The notes under the pieces: model-generated
Told to the model about the DNA's origin: nothing
The model's database searches: none
Seen by the model: the letters and a program-made list of their open reading frames with translations, nothing else
Shown here: piece after piece, positions 49,081 to 59,392 of the stretch
How positions within the stretch are numbered: the first letter of the stretch is position 1
Layout: each line of letters begins with the position of its first letter
Position numbers and translations under genes: made by a program
NCBI RefSeq assembly: GCF_045679555.1
Contig: NC_092120.1
Location: 12,451,805 to 12,515,804, forward strand
Direction: 5' to 3'
Length of the DNA: 64,000 nucleotides
Source: Salvelinus alpinus
Taxonomy: Eukaryota; Chordata; Actinopteri; Salmoniformes; Salmonidae

Positions 49081-50112
49081 TTCAAAGGGCTAGACCCTTG
49101 CTTGTTTTACGTTTGTATACATGGGATATGATTTTCTGCTCTGTAACAATACAAATGCATCATAATGCATGACAATACTATGTGTATTATGCATAAAACC
49201 AAATGGTGCAATTTACCCCAAAGCGACCATTTTGATTATAGTAGCATACACAGCTGAGTATGAGCTTTCATGCCATGTTTAGGACCTCATATTGTAGCTT
49301 ATAGAGACCCCAACTGATGTATAAAAATGTCTTAAAATAATCTACTTTGGTTTAGATACAAGCATCATGAAACCTATAACACAATACATCAATATGACTT
49401 TGTGAAAATATTTTTGGGGGACCTACCAATTTTTCCATGTGGTTTCTTCCTTCACAGATTCCATGAAAAGATGACCTATTCCCAAATATTTGCTTACATG
49501 ATTCATTTTGTGTATGGTATCCTAGCAACAAGGTGTGGATCAGCTAACCCTTTGGCATGACTTACCCCACTCTCACATACAGTTCCTTAAATGGTATGGT
49601 CATTGTGTTACTAGAGAGCTTTCTGTTCTGTCCAAAATCCTTGTACCGTTACATTAAACAGATTTTATTTTCTATTTACTTGAATTTACGTGCAATATTC
49701 AGTGAGACCTGACAGAGCTGTTGGAGAGGAGGCCACATCTGTTTCCTGTTTCTGGGCATACTATTGAGCCCACCACAAAACTGGAAGCAGATCACCTCCC
49801 AGGATCCTCTGCTCTGATCACATGACCAATCCCGTGACTGAGTCATGGGATGTGATCTCCAGCTTGACTAAGCTGGTCTGGTACTATAATAATAAGTAAT
49901 CTGACATCATTGTGTTGTTCTGTAACAGCAACAAAGTAATCATAAACAACTATATATACAGCAAGTTTATTTATACTCACCAAGATCCATAAGACCCCTC
50001 CTATACCATGTAACAGAATTTACAGCAATTCCACAGTAGAAGCTTTGAAATTTACAACCAATCCATATATTTTGGATCTTGGTGAGTATGGTGAGTATTC
50101 AACCTCAGCCTC
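49081..50112. other. Unassigned AT-rich DNA
   Basis: No gene, and no repeat that I could place with confidence. Confidence 0.5.
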
Positions 50113-53100
50113 CTGAAATGCTTGTGCTTCTAGTTCCGACAATGCAGTAATAACCAACAAGTAATCTAACCTAACAATTCCACAACTACTACCTTATACA
50201 CACAAGTGTAAAGGGATAAAGAATATGTACATAAAGATATATGAATGAGTGATGGTACAGAACGGCATAGGCAAGATGCAGTAGATGGTATAGAGTACAG
50301 TCTATACATATGAGATGAGTAATGTAGGGTATGTAAACATAAAGTGGCATAGTTTAAAGTGGCTAGTGATACATGTATTACATAAAGATGGCAAGATGCA
50401 GTAGATGATATAGAGTACAGTATATACATATACATATGAGATGAGTAATGTAGGGTATGTAAACATTATATTAAGTGGCATTGTTTAAAGTGGCTAGTGG
50501 TACATTTTTACATAATTTCCATCAATTCCCATTATTAAAGTGGCTGAAGTTGAGTCAGTATGTTGGCAGCGGCCGCTAAATGTTAGTGGTGGCTGTTTAA
50601 CAGTCTGATGGCCTTGAGATAGAAGCTGTTTTTCAGTCTCTCGGTCCCTGCTTTGATGCACCTGTACTGACCTCGCCTTCTGGATGATAGCGGGGTGAAC
50701 AGGCAGTGGCTTGGGTGGTTGTTGTCCTTGATGATCTTTATGGCCTTCCTGTGACATCGGGTGGTGTAGGTGTCCTGGAGGGCAGATAGTTTGCCCCCGG
50801 TGATGCGTTCTGCAGACCTCACTACCCTCTGGAGAGCCTTACGGTTGTGGGCGGAGCAGTTGCCGTACCAGGCGGTGATACAGCCCGACAGGATGCTCTC
50901 GATTGTGCATCTGTAGAAGTTTGTGAGTGCTTTTGGTGACAAGCCGAATTTCTTCAGCCTCCTGAGGTTGAAGAGGCGCTGCTGCGCCTTCTTCACAACG
51001 CTGTCTGTGTGGGTGGACCAATTCAGTTTGTCCGTGATGTGTACACCGAGGAACTTAAAACTTTCCACCTTCTCCACTACTGACCCGTCGATGTGGATAG
51101 GGGGGTGCTCTCTCTGCTGTTTCCTGAAGTCCACAATCATCTCCTTTGTTTTGTTGACGTTGAGTGTGAGGTTATTGTCCTGACACCACACTCCGAGGGC
51201 CCTCACCTCCTCCCTGTAGGCCGTCTCGTCGTTGTTGGTAATCAAGCCTACCACTGTAGTGTCATCCGCAAACTTGATGATTGAGTTGGAGGCGTGCATG
51301 GCCATGCAGTCGTGGGTGAACAGGGAGTACAGGAGAGGGCTCAGAACGCACCCTTGTGGGGCCCCAGTGTTGAGGATCAGCGGGGTGGAGATGTTGTTAC
51401 CTACCCTCACCACCTGGGGGCGGCCCGTCAGGAAGTCCAGGACCCAGTTGCACAGGGCGGGGTCGAGACCCAGGGTCTCGAGCTTGATGACGAGTTTGGA
51501 GGGTACTATAGTGTTAAATGCTGAGCTGTAGTCGATGAACAGCATTCTCACATAGGTATTCCTCTTGTCCAGATGGGTTAGGGCAGTGTGCAGTGTGGTT
51601 GCGATTGCGTCGTCTGTGGACCTATTGGGTCGGTAAGCAAATTGGAGTGGGTCTAGGGTGTCCGGTAGGGTGGAGGTGATATGGTCCTTGACTAGTCTCT
51701 CAAAGCACTTCATGATGACGGAAGTGAGTGCTACGGGGCGGTAGTCGTTTAGCTCAGTTACCTTAGCTTTCTTGGGAACAGGAACAATGGTGGCCCTCTT
51801 GAAGCATGTGGGAACAGCAGACTGGGATAAGGATTGATTGAATATGTCCGTAAACACACCAGCCAGCTGGTCTGCGCATGCTCTGAGGACGCGGCTGGGA
51901 ATGCCGTCTGGGCCTGCAGCCTTGCGAGGGTTAACACGTTTAAATGTTTTACTCACCTCGGCTGCAGTGAAGGAGAGCCCGCAGGTTTTGGTAGCGGGCC
52001 GTGTCAGTGGCACTGTATTGTCCTCAAAGCGAGCAAAAAAGTTATTTAGCCTGTCTGGGAGCAAGACATCCTGGTCCGCGATGGGGCTGGTTTTCTTTTT
52101 GTAATCCGTGATTGACTGTAGACCCTGCCACATACCTCTTGTGTCTGAGCTGTTGAATTGCGACTCTATTTTGTCTCTGTACTGGGACTTAGCTTGTTTG
52201 ATTGCCTTGCGGAGAGAATAGCTACACTGTTTGTATTCGGTCATGTTTCCGGTCACCTTGCCCTGGTTAAAAGCAGTGGTTCGCGCTTTCAGTTTCACGC
52301 GAATGCTGCCGTCAATCCACGGTTTCTGGTTTGGGAATGTTTTAATCGTTGCTGTGGGTACGACATCGTCAATGCACTTTCTAATGAACTTGCTCACCGA
52401 ATCAGCATATTCGTCAATGTTGTTGTTGGACGCAATGCGGAACATATTCCAATCCGCGTGATCGAAGCAGTCTTGAAGCGTGGAATCAGATTGGTCGGAC
52501 CAGCGTTGAACAGACCTGAGCGCGGGAGCTTGTTGTTTTAGTTTCTGTTTGTAGGCTGGAAGCAACAAAATGGAGTCGTGGTCAGCTTTTCCGAAAGGAG
52601 GGCGGGGGAGGGCCTTATATGCGTCGCGGAAGTTAGTATAACAATGATCCAAGGTTTTACCAGCCCTGGTAGCACAATCGATATGCTGATAGAATTTAGG
52701 GAGTTTTGTTTTTAGATTAGCCTTGTTAAAATCCCCAGCTACGATGAATGCAGCCTCAGGGTGTGTGGTTTCCAGTTTACAAAGAGTCAGATAAAGTTCG
52801 TTCAGGGCCATCGATGTGTCTGCTTGGGGGGGAATATATACGGCTGTGATTATAATCGAAGAGAATTCCCTTGGTAGATAATGCGGTCGACATTTGATTG
52901 TGAGGAGTTCTAGATCAGGTGAACAGAATGACTTGAGTTCCTGTATGTTGTTATGATCACACCACGTCTCGTTAATCATAAGGCATACACCCCCGCCCCT
53001 CTTCTTACCAGAAAGATGTATGTTTCTGTCGGTGCGATGCCTGAAGAAACCAGCTGGCTGCACCGACTCCGTTAGCGTCTCTTGAGTTAGCCATGTTTCC

Positions 53101-53510
53101 GTGAAGCAGAGAACGTTACAATCACTGATGTCTCTCTGGAATGTTACCCGTGCTCGGATTTCATCAACCTTATTGTCAAGAGACTGGACATTGGCGAGTA
53201 GTATGCTAGGGAGTGGAGCGCGATGTGCCCGTCTCCGAAGCCTGACCAGGAGACTGCTACGTTTGCCCCTTTTACTGCGTCGCATAGGGTCGCCGGCCGG
53301 GATCAGATCCATTGTATTGGGTGGAAGGCAAAACACTGGATCCGTTTCGGGAAAGTCATATTCCTGGTTGGAACGATGGTGAGTTGACGTTAATCTTATA
53401 TTCAGTAGTTCCTCCCGACTGTATGTAATGAAACCTAAGATTACCTGGGGTACCAATGTAAGGAATAACACATAAAAAACAAAATACTGCATATTTTCCA
53501 AGTGTTCAGA
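50113..53510 (-). mobile_element. L2/RSg-1-like LINE with intact ORF
   Basis: The ORF is followed (towards lower coordinates) by a 3'UTR with imperfect duplicated modules (GATGCAGTAGATG(G/A)TATAGAGTACAG at about 50275 and 50395). It stops at GCACAAGCATTTC near 50113, short of the terminal block seen inverted at 59925-59998. The 5' boundary is uncertain. Confidence 0.85.
50583..53492 (-). CDS. LINE endonuclease-reverse transcriptase, uninterrupted
   Basis: 969 codons from the first ATG (53492; the frame is open three codons further). The N-terminal APE-type endonuclease has ILLANVQSLDNKVDE, CFTETWL, AGDFN and the final catalytic block KADHDS. RT has PVPKK...DYRPVALTS, motif [11 protein letters not shown], motif B GAPQGCVLSPLLY, motif C FADD and KFLGVHI. 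The C-terminal block ends RLLNSHH. No ORF1 was seen upstream. All catalytic residues I looked for are present, so this copy may be recent. Codon quality is uniform and no stop or frameshift was seen. Confidence 0.93.
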   Translation of the reverse strand: MQYFVFYVLFLTLVPQVILGFITYSREELLNIRLTSTHHRSNQEYDFPETDPVFCLPPNTMDLIPAGDPMRRSKRGKRSSLLVRLRRRAHRAPLPSILLANVQSLDNKVDEIRARVTFQRDISDCNVLCFTETWLTQETLTESVQPAGFFRHRTDRNIHLSGKKRGGGVCLMINETWCDHNNIQELKSFCSPDLELLTIKCRPHYLPREFSSIIITAVYIPPQADTSMALNELYLTLCKLETTHPEAAFIVAGDFNKANLKTKLPKFYQHIDCATRAGKTLDHCYTNFRDAYKALPRPPFGKADHDSILLLPAYKQKLKQQAPALRSVQRWSDQSDSTLQDCFDHADWNMFRIASNNNIDEYADSVSKFIRKCIDDVVPTATIKTFPNQKPWIDGSIRVKLKARTTAFNQGKVTGNMTEYKQCSYSLRKAIKQAKSQYRDKIESQFNSSDTRGMWQGLQSITDYKKKTSPIADQDVLLPDRLNNFFARFEDNTVPLTRPATKTCGLSFTAAEVSKTFKRVNPRKAAGPDGIPSRVLRACADQLAGVFTDIFNQSLSQSAVPTCFKRATIVPVPKKAKVTELNDYRPVALTSVIMKCFERLVKDHITSTLPDTLDPLQFAYRPNRSTDDAIATTLHTALTHLDKRNTYVRMLFIDYSSAFNTIVPSKLVIKLETLGLDPALCNWVLDFLTGRPQVVRVGNNISTPLILNTGAPQGCVLSPLLYSLFTHDCMAMHASNSIIKFADDTTVVGLITNNDETAYREEVRALGVWCQDNNLTLNVNKTKEMIVDFRKQQREHPPIHIDGSVVEKVESFKFLGVHITDKLNWSTHTDSVVKKAQQRLFNLRRLKKFGLSPKALTNFYRCTIESILSGCITAWYGNCSAHNRKALQRVVRSAERITGGKLSALQDTYTTRCHRKAIKIIKDNNHPSHCLFTPLSSRRRGQYRCIKAGTERLKNSFYLKAIRLLNSHH

Positions 53511-53805
53511 GAATTAGCAACACATTGTATTACAACAATGATTTGAGGCTCTGGATGGGAAATCTATCATTGCTTAGAATGCATCCAACCACATTCTGAT
53601 CTTTGTGCTGGTAGACCTTAGTATGTACTGAAATACCATCAGTGACATTGGCACAAAATCCACGTGACAGTTGTTAGTTTTGGGGTAACTAGTTCAACCG
53701 TAAGGCTTGGGATGTAATGTCACTTAGGGGCTTCCTCCTTTGGCTTTGCACATGGGGAGGAATGGCGCTGGAATGTATAATTTTGTGTGTTCTTTTGCGC
53801 TGATC
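53511..53805. other. Unassigned DNA between two LINEs
   Basis: Could include the 5'UTR of the - strand LINE or of the + strand LINE. Nothing diagnostic. Confidence 0.4.
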
Positions 53806-55285
53806 TGAACTTTATTTTTACATGATGTTTGTGATATCATTTCCTATGACCGGAAAGAGCTTCTTGGACATCAGAACAGCGATAACTAACCTTGATTTGG
53901 AGGTGGATTTCGGACACGTGGAAAAGAAAGAGACGGTGATAAAGAGGCCGACGTGCAGGCACCCTGATGAAACTACGGCGGAAAGTAAATAAACCGCTTC
54001 TACCCTCTGTTCTATTGGCGAATGTACAATCACTGGAGAACAAACTGGACGAGCACCGTTCGAGACTATCCTATCAATGGGACCTGAAGAACTGTAATAT
54101 TCTATGCTTCTCGGAGTTGTGGCTGAAGAAGGACCTGAATAATATACATCTAGCTGTTTTTTCTATGCATCAGCAGGACAAAATTTCAGTGTCGGGTAAG
54201 CTCAAGGGGTGTGTGTCTCTTTGTTAACAACAACTGGTCCGCGATCTCTAATATTAAGAAAGTCTCAAAGTTCGGCTCGCCTGAGTTAGAATACTTCATG
54301 ATAAGCTGTAGGCCATACTATTTACCAAAATAGTTTTTATCTATATTTTTCGTGGCTATGCTGGCACTAAGAGCACACTCAACGAGCTGTATAGGGCCAT
54401 AAGCAAACAAGAAAATGCTCATCCAGAGGCCTCGCTCCTAGTGGCTAGTGATTTTAATCCAGGAAAACTTAAATATATTTTACCTCATTTCTACCAGCAT
54501 GTCACCTGTGCAACTAGAGGTGAAAAAACTCTGGATCACCTTTACTCCACACACAGAGACGCCCTCCATTTGGCAAATCTGACCATAACTCTATCCTTCT
54601 GATTCCCGCTTATTACAAGCAAAAACTCAAACAGGAAGTACCAGTGATGTGCTCAATACGGAAGTGGTCCGATGAAGCGGATGTTAAGCTACAGGACTGT
54701 TTCACTAGCACAGACTGGAATATGTTCTGGGATTCATCCGAGGGCATTGAGGATTTTACCACATCAGTCACCGGCTTCATTAATAAGTTCCTCGACAAAG
54801 TTGTCACACAAGTGACTGTACAATGTATTACAGACAACATCCGCACTGAGCTAAAGGCTAGAGCTGCTGCTGGACGCTTGTAAGAAATCCTGAAGAACCA
54901 TCAAACAGGCAAAGCATCAATACAGGACTTGAATCCTACTACACAAGCTCTGACGCTCGACGGATGTGGCAGGGTTTGCAAACTATCATGGATTACAAAG
55001 GGAAAACCAGCCGTGAGATGCCCAGTGAGGCGTACCTATCAGACAAGCTAAATGCATTCGAGGCAAGCAACACTGAACCATGCGTGAGAGCTCCAGCTGT
55101 TCTGGACGACTGTGTGATCACGCTTTCCGTAGCCGATGTGAGTAAGACCTTTAAACAAGTTAACATTCACAAGGCCACAGGAACAGATGGATTACCAGGA
55201 CACGTACTCAGAGCATGCGCTGCCCAGCTGGCAAGTGTCTTCACTGACATTTTTAACCTCTCCCTGATCCACTCTGTAATACCTA
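53806..55285 (+). pseudogene. Decayed L2-like LINE, 5' part
   Basis: Broken + strand frames match the intact LINE in order: LLANVQSLENKLDEHRSR, CFSELWL, VASDFNP (Gly of GDFN lost), CSIRKWSDEADVKLQDCF and DVSKTFKQVNIHKATGTDG, up to SVIPT, where it is cut at a TA dinucleotide by the Tc1 element. Several stops and frameshifts. Confidence 0.9.
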
Positions 55286-55587
55286 CAGTAGAAGTCTGAA
55301 GTTACATACAGTTAGGTTGGAGTCATTAAAACTCGTTTTTCAACCACTCCACAAATTTCTTGTTAACATTCTATAGTTTTGGCAAGTCGGTTAGGACATC
55401 TACTTTGTGCATGACACAAGTCATTTTTCCAACAATTGTTTACAGACAGATTATTTCACTTATAATTCACTGTATTACAATTCCAGTGGGTCAGAAGTTT
55501 ACATACACTAAGTTGACTGTGCCTTTAAACAGCTTTTCTTTTTTTTTAACAGATTTTTCCAACAATTGTTTACAGACAGATTATTTC

Positions 55588-55979
55588 TGTCACGGCCGTC
55601 GTATTGAGGAGACCAAGGCGCAGCGTGGTATGCATACATTCTTCTTTTAATGAAGAAAGAACACAGAACAAACTAACAAAGTAACAAAACAAACGTGAAG
55701 CTATACAAAAACGAGTACTGACAGGCAACTACACATAGCCAAGAACCCACGAAACCAAAAGGGAAAATGGCAACCTAAATAGGATCCCCAATCAGAGACA
55801 ACGAATAAACAGCTGCCTCTGGTTGGGAACCAATTCAGGTCACCATAGACCTACAATTACCTAGACTTACAAAAAAAACTAGATCTACAAAAACCCTAGA
55901 CAAGACAAAACAAGCATACCCACCCTCGTCACACCCTGACCTGACCAAAATATGAAAGAAAACATAGATAACATAGACA
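55588..55979 (-). repeat. 3' LTR of the non-autonomous element
   Basis: 392 bp. Compared with its partner it has an extra stretch near 55855-55870 and lacks about 10 bases near the outer end; otherwise nearly the same. Confidence 0.9.
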
Positions 55980-56028
55980 GTACCCCCCCCCCCCCCAAAG
56001 GTGCGGACTCCAGACCGCAAACCTGAAC

Positions 56029-57222
56029 TTATAGGGGAGGGTCCGGGTGGGCATCTACCCTCGGTGGCGGCTCTGGTTCTGGACGCCGCCCCCCATCTTT
56101 ACACTGGTCCCTCCACCTTTGTAAAGCTGAACCGTGGCTCATCGCCGGAGGCTCTGGACTGTGGATCATCGCCGGAGACCCCGGGCTGGGGACCGTTGCC
56201 GGAGACCCCGGGCCGGGGACCGTCGCCGGAGACCCCGGACTGGGGATCGTCACAGGAGGCTCCAGACTGGGGATTGTTGCCGGAGGCTCCGGACTGGGGA
56301 TCGTCGCTGGAGGCTCCGGACTGGGGATCGTCGCTGGAGGCTCCGGACTGGGGATCATCGTTGGAGGTTCCGGACTGTGGCCCGTCGTTGGAGGTTCCGG
56401 ACTGTGGCCTGTCGTTGGAGGTTCCGGACTGTGAAACGTCAGCGGAAGCTCTGGACTGGGTACTGTTGCCGGAAGCTCTGGACTGGGTACTGTCGCCAGA
56501 AGCTCTGGACTGGGTACTGTCGCCGGAAGCTCTGGACTGGGTACTGTCGCCGGAAGCTCTGGACTGGGTACTGTCGCCGGAAGCTCTGGACTGGGTACTG
56601 TCGCCGGAAGCTCTGGACTGTAGAAGCGCACTGGAAGCCTGATGCATGGTGCCGGAAATGGTGGTACCGGGCTGAGGACACGCACCTCAAGGCGAGTGCG
56701 GGGAGGAAGAACAGGACGTACTGGACTCTGGAGGCGCACTGGAGGCCTGGTGCGTGGTGCCGGAACTGGTGGTACCGGGCTGAGGACACGCACCTCAGGG
56801 CGAGTGCGCGGAGGATACACAGGACGTACTGGACTCTGGAGGCGCACTGGAGATCTGCAGTGTAGAGCTAACACAATGCGTCCTGGCTGGATGCTCACTT
56901 GAGCCCGGCAAGTGCGGGGCGCTAATACAGGACGCACTGGGCTATGCAGACGAACCTTAGACACAGTACGCAGAGCCGGCGCAGGATATCCTGGTCCAAG
57001 AAGGTATATTGGAGACCAGGAGCGCTGAGCCGGCACCATCCGTCCTGGCTTGAGGCCCATTCTAGCCCGGCAACTGCGGGGAGCTGGAATAGAGCGCACC
57101 GGGCTAAGAATGCGAACTGGAGACACCGTGCGCATCTTTGCATAACACGGTGCCTGACCAGTCACACGCTCCCCACAGTAAGCACGAGGAGTTGGCTCAG
57201 GTCTCCAACCTGACTCAGCCAA
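56029..57222 (-). CDS. Proline-rich tandem-repeat ORF 2 of the non-autonomous element
   Basis: A 397-codon frame, +1 relative to ORF 1, with no ATG at its very start (TTG), so it would need frameshifting or a downstream Met. The first half has loosely repeated Pro-Arg-rich blocks (SPVRPV.PPRTR). The second half is a 9-residue repeat (SPELPATVP, SPEPPATIP, SPGSPATVP), coded by a 27-bp tandem repeat. It resembles no known enzyme; collagen-like or extensin-like composition is a consequence of the repeat. It may be a coding expansion or an RNA-level repeat. Confidence 0.45.
   Translation of the reverse strand: MAESGWRPEPTPRAYCGERVTGQAPCYAKMRTVSPVRILSPVRSIPAPRSCRARMGLKPGRMVPAQRSWSPIYLLGPGYPAPALRTVSKVRLHSPVRPVLAPRTCRAQVSIQPGRIVLALHCRSPVRLQSPVRPVYPPRTRPEVRVLSPVPPVPAPRTRPPVRLQSPVRPVLPPRTRLEVRVLSPVPPFPAPCIRLPVRFYSPELPATVPSPELPATVPSPELPATVPSPELPATVPSPELLATVPSPELPATVPSPELPLTFHSPEPPTTGHSPEPPTTGHSPEPPTMIPSPEPPATIPSPEPPATIPSPEPPATIPSLEPPVTIPSPGSPATVPGPGSPATVPSPGSPAMIHSPEPPAMSHGSALQRWRDQCKDGGRRPEPEPPPRVDAHPDPPL
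56130..56640. repeat. 27-bp tandem repeat, about 19 units
   Basis: Units of the type GAAGCTCTGGACTGGGTACT GTCGCCG and GAGGCTCCGGACTGGGGATC repeat with variants. Because 27 is a multiple of three, several frames on both strands are open. The - strand reading is preferred only because it matches the LTR orientation. Confidence 0.9.
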
Positions 57223-57616
57223 TCTCCTCGTGTGCCCCCTCCCAAAATGATAGGGGCTGCTTCTCGGGCTTCCGTGCTAGCCGTGTCCCCTCATATCTTC
57301 GCTGTTCCTCCTGAGCTGTTGCTACCTGCTTCCATGGCAGAGTCCTGTTCCCTTGGTACTTCTCCTCGTAGTATCGCCGTTCCGCCTTTGCTGCCTCTAT
57401 CTCCTCCTTAGAAAGGCGATACTCCCCCAGCTGCGTCCAGGGTCCTGCTCTATCCAGTATTTCTTCCCAGGTCCTTTTCTCCACAAAGCGCTGTTCCTCC
57501 TTTTCACGCTGCTTGGTCTTTTTGTGGTGGGTTCTTCTGTCACGGCCGTCGTATTGAGGAGACCAAGGCGCAGCGTGGTATGCATACATTCTTCTTTTAA
57601 TGAAGAAAGAACACAC
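57215..57616 (-). CDS. Charged ORF 1 of the non-autonomous element
   Basis: 133 codons, starting within the LTR (Met codons at 57616 and 57589 would both be in the transcript if R starts near 57692) and crossing into the internal region, which itself has no Met. The product is rich in Glu, Lys and Arg: TWEEILDRAGPWTQLGEYRL, AAKAERRYYEEKYQ. I do not recognise a family. It may be gag-like or simply a leader. It ends in an 8-base overlap with the next frame. Confidence 0.5.
   Translation of the reverse strand: MCSFFIKRRMYAYHAAPWSPQYDGRDRRTHHKKTKQREKEEQRFVEKRTWEEILDRAGPWTQLGEYRLSKEEIEAAKAERRYYEEKYQGNRTLPWKQVATAQEEQRRYEGTRLARKPEKQPLSFWEGAHEEIG
57527..57536 (-). other. Self-priming site of the non-autonomous element
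   Basis: On the - strand AAGAACCCAC, one base inside the LTR, is the exact reverse complement of GTGGGTTCTT in the LTR. This is the same geometry as in the gypsy element at 21450, but with different bases. Confidence 0.65.
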
Positions 57617-57923
57617 AACAAACTAACAAAACGAACGTGAAGTAATACAAAAACGAGTGCTGACAGGCAACTACACATAGACAAGAACCCACGAAACCAA
57701 AAGAGAAAATGGCAACCTAAATAGGATCCCCAATCAGAGACAATGAATAAACAGCTGCCTCTGATTGGGAACCAATTCAGGTCACCATAGACCTACACTT
57801 TCAAAAAAAACTAGATCTACAAAAACCCTAGACAAGACAAAAACAAGCATACCCACCCTCGTCACACCCTGACCTGACCAAAATATTAAAGAAAACATAG
57901 ATAACCAAGGTCATGGCATGACA
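57538..57923 (-). repeat. 5' LTR of the non-autonomous element
   Basis: 386 bp. It contains GTGGGTTCTT on the - strand (57692-57683), complementary to the site right after the LTR (57536-57527). Confidence 0.9.
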
Positions 57924-58143
57924 ATTTCACTTATAATTCACTGTATCACAATTCCAGTGGGTCAGAAGTTTACATACACTAAGTTGACTGTGCCTATAAA
58001 CAGTTTGGAAAATTCCAGAAAATTATGTCATGGCTTTAGAAGCTTCTGATAGGCTAATTGACATCATATGAGTCAATTGGAGGTGTACCTGTGGATGTAT
58101 TTCAAGGCCTACCTTCAAACTCAGTGCCTCTTTGCTTGACATT

Positions 58144-59163
<1,020 letters not shown>

Positions 59164-59392
59164 AATTGAGTGTATGTAAACTTCTGACCCACTGGGAATG
59201 TGGTGAAAGAATCAAATCTGAAATAAATCATTCTCTCTACTATTATTCTGACATTTCACATTCTTAAAATTAAGTGGTGATCCTAATTGACCTAAGACAG
59301 AGAATTCTTACGAGGACCAATTGTCAGGAATTGTGAAAAACTGAGTTTAAATCTATTTGGCTAAGGTGTATGTAAACTTCCGACTTCAACTG

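Larger units (their letters stand above)
55588..57923 (-). mobile_element. Non-autonomous LTR retrotransposon encoding a proline-rich repeat protein
   Basis: 2336 bp with TG...CA ends and a perfect 5-bp target duplication ATTTC (55583-55587, 57924-57928). LTRs are 386 bp (57538-57923, 5' on the - strand) and 392 bp (55588-55979). A G-run purine tract (C-run 55984-55996 on +) precedes the 3' LTR. Just after the 5' LTR is a self-priming-type site. There is no protease, RT or integrase, so it must be moved in trans. Its coding content is two - strand ORFs described separately. Confidence 0.88.

Noticed and set aside
51093..53382. Several + strand ORFs
   Set aside because: Antisense shadows of the intact LINE ORF.
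56001..56865. Large + strand ORFs of Trp/Asp- or Arg-rich repeats
   Set aside because: Wrong strand relative to the LTR element; open only because the repeat period is 27.
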